NCBI RefSeq assembly: GCF_000365425.1
Contig: NZ_AQOV01000001.1
Coordinates: forward strand, 3,100,001 to 3,164,000
From: Methylomonas sp. MK1
GTDB lineage: Bacteria > Pseudomonadota > Gammaproteobacteria > Methylococcales > Methylomonadaceae
Direction: 5' to 3'
DNA: 64,000 nt
A program made the translations under genes and the position numbers. Below the pieces are notes generated by a model that was not told the DNA's origin, made no database searches, and worked only from the letters and a program-made list of their open reading frames with translations. Shown piece after piece: positions 62,906-64,000 of the stretch. Every line of letters starts with the position of its first letter. Within the stretch, counting starts at the first letter, position 1.

Positions 62906-64000
62906 TCACATTACAGTCAGCAAATCCTGAATCTGCTGCCTAACATCCCGGCCTTGACTATCCTGCTCGACCGCCATGATAAACAAGCAGCGTCCTTGGC
63001 TAGATTTCGCCCACAATTCACCCACCGCACGCTTTTCGGCTGAATCGTCGTTGCTAGCGTAGGCTTCACCCTTATATTCGACGACCAGCATCCGGCCGTC
63101 TTGCAGTTCGCAGACAAAATCCGGATAAAAGCGGTTATGAGCTAGTGGTAGCCAAAACGAAGCATGATCCCGGCGCACCAAGTTCCTTATCCAGTATTTC
63201 ACTTCTAACAAACTTTCTATCGCTTGCGCGCATTCAAACTCTTCGCCTTGGGCTTTCAAATCCTCGATGATAGGGAAAAAGTGCTTCTGAAATTTGTGCC
63301 GACCGGCGTAATACGGCGGACGCGCCGGGTAATGTTCCGGCGTGAAGCGGTAGACGAATTCATCCGTCAATACCACTTGCGCCGCATGGCCGAACAAGGT
63401 TTGCTGGTAACCGGCTTTTTGCGCGCGTTTGCGATATAAGCCGATCAAATCCCTGACCGCCCGCAGTAAGGGATATTTATTGCGAACCAGCGCCGTCAAA
63501 TTAATGTTCGGTTGCTGCAATAGATCGTTAATCAGCAAGGCGCTGAATTTGATCAAATCCCGCTGCAATACGTCCGGTTGCCGGCATTCCCGATCCAGCC
63601 AGCCGATCAAGTCTTGTTCGGTGACATCCAACAAATCTTCATTGAGGTTAATCACCTCATTTTGCTGGGCAATGTGGTAACTGATTTCCTTGCCATCCAA
63701 ATCAATGGAAAAACTGTTGCTGGTTTCCTGTATCCTAAAATTATTCAATTTGGCCGGGTAATCCAGCAAGTTCAACTGACCGTTTTCCAGAATGGTTTCC
63801 GGTTCTATCAGTTCCAATTCGTCTTGAATGTAAGCGCACAGCAAGGGCAAACGACCAAAACTTTCGCCACGCTCCGAAGGCGCCTTTTGCGCCTGGATAC
63901 TTTGATTGTGAATGCGTAAATCGCGGGCGATGGTTTCTTGCGCCGGCTTTTTACCCACCGCTTTCAACAAGGCTTGCTGCAACGGTTCGGACACTTCACC
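62906..64000 (-). CDS. C-terminal part of a probable type III restriction/DEAD-type helicase subunit
   Basis: The frame is open through the right edge; the GTG at 63994 is only the last in-frame start-like codon visible. About 365 residues of the C-terminus are seen, with no helicase motifs because these would lie beyond the edge. Near the end a PD-(D/E)xK-like nuclease site is visible: YPDFVCELQDGRMLVVEYKGE, where Asp and the Glu-x-Lys fit the pattern of Res subunits of type III restriction enzymes and related helicase-nucleases. The methylase gene (mod), if any, is outside the window. The placement next to integrase and pseudogene relics suggests an acquired defence locus. Confidence 0.65.
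   Translation of the reverse strand, partial: GEVSEPLQQALLKAVGKKPAQETIARDLRIHNQSIQAQKAPSERGESFGRLPLLCAYIQDELELIEPETILENGQLNLLDYPAKLNNFRIQETSNSFSIDLDGKEISYHIAQQNEVINLNEDLLDVTEQDLIGWLDRECRQPDVLQRDLIKFSALLINDLLQQPNINLTALVRNKYPLLRAVRDLIGLYRKRAQKAGYQQTLFGHAAQVVLTDEFVYRFTPEHYPARPPYYAGRHKFQKHFFPIIEDLKAQGEEFECAQAIESLLEVKYWIRNLVRRDHASFWLPLAHNRFYPDFVCELQDGRMLVVEYKGEAYASNDDSAEKRAVGELWAKSSQGRCLFIMAVEQDSQGRDVRQQIQDLLTVM

Overview
The window reads as chromosome of a gammaproteobacterium. It has the Pseudomonas-like order tonB-yqgE-ruvX-pyrR-pyrB-pyrC', the rlmH-maf-rng-yhdP block, a trxA/rho/rhlB neighbourhood and a moderately GC-rich composition. The gene mix (expanded DabA/NuoL-M cluster, Bat-type operon, GH5 glucanase, GGDEF/EAL protein with MASE1) would suit a methanotroph of the Methylococcales such as Methylomonas. 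No methane-oxidation gene lies in the window, so that placement is inference. No rRNA, tRNA or CRISPR array was seen.

Layout. 1-4.6 kb: tonB (cut by the left edge), yqgE, ruvX and the pyrimidine genes pyrR, pyrB and a catalytically dead-looking pyrC', with a coupled 25-codon mini-ORF between pyrB and pyrC'. 4.6-22.3 kb: a LOG-family gene, then a long colinear Bat/MoxR operon: moxR, DUF58, a 1385-residue MASE1-CHASE-PAS-GGDEF-EAL protein, DUF4381, two vWA proteins (the second with TPR), a CorC/HlyC protein, a heavy-metal-type RND adaptor and pump, and batD. 22.3-34.6 kb: nudE, a chemoreceptor, a GMP/IMP-type HAD phosphatase converging on rhlB, trxA, rho, a YddA-like ABC protein whose ATPase motifs are all degenerate, a GH5 glucanase, moaE/moaD against moaC, a BamC-like lipoprotein and a nitrilase. 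34.6-41 kb: yhdP, rng, maf and rlmH on the minus strand.

41-53.4 kb is the most striking region. It has four NuoL/NuoM-type proton-channel subunits, a large DabA (DUF2309) protein with the CxDxR...H...C zinc-site residues intact, a beta-carbonic anhydrase and a SulP anion transporter, all on the plus strand and closed by a strong intrinsic terminator. I read this as a dissolved-inorganic-carbon uptake island larger than the usual two-gene dabAB. A 300-bp palindrome-packed non-coding element sits between the first NuoM-like gene and dabA.

53.6-64 kb: a penicillin-acylase-family Ntn hydrolase, two adjacent small lipoproteins (DUF4410 and PEGA type), a structured intergenic stretch with a 50-residue membrane mini-protein, then a minus-strand block of a NahK-like kinase, rdgB, rph and a Ser/Thr kinase, and plus-strand yicC ending in an intrinsic terminator. 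Beyond that terminator the DNA looks like eroded mobile or accessory material: an integrase N-terminal stub behind GGTGTACCA repeats, a frameshifted and truncated gene, and the C-terminal part of a probable type III restriction/helicase protein running off the right edge.
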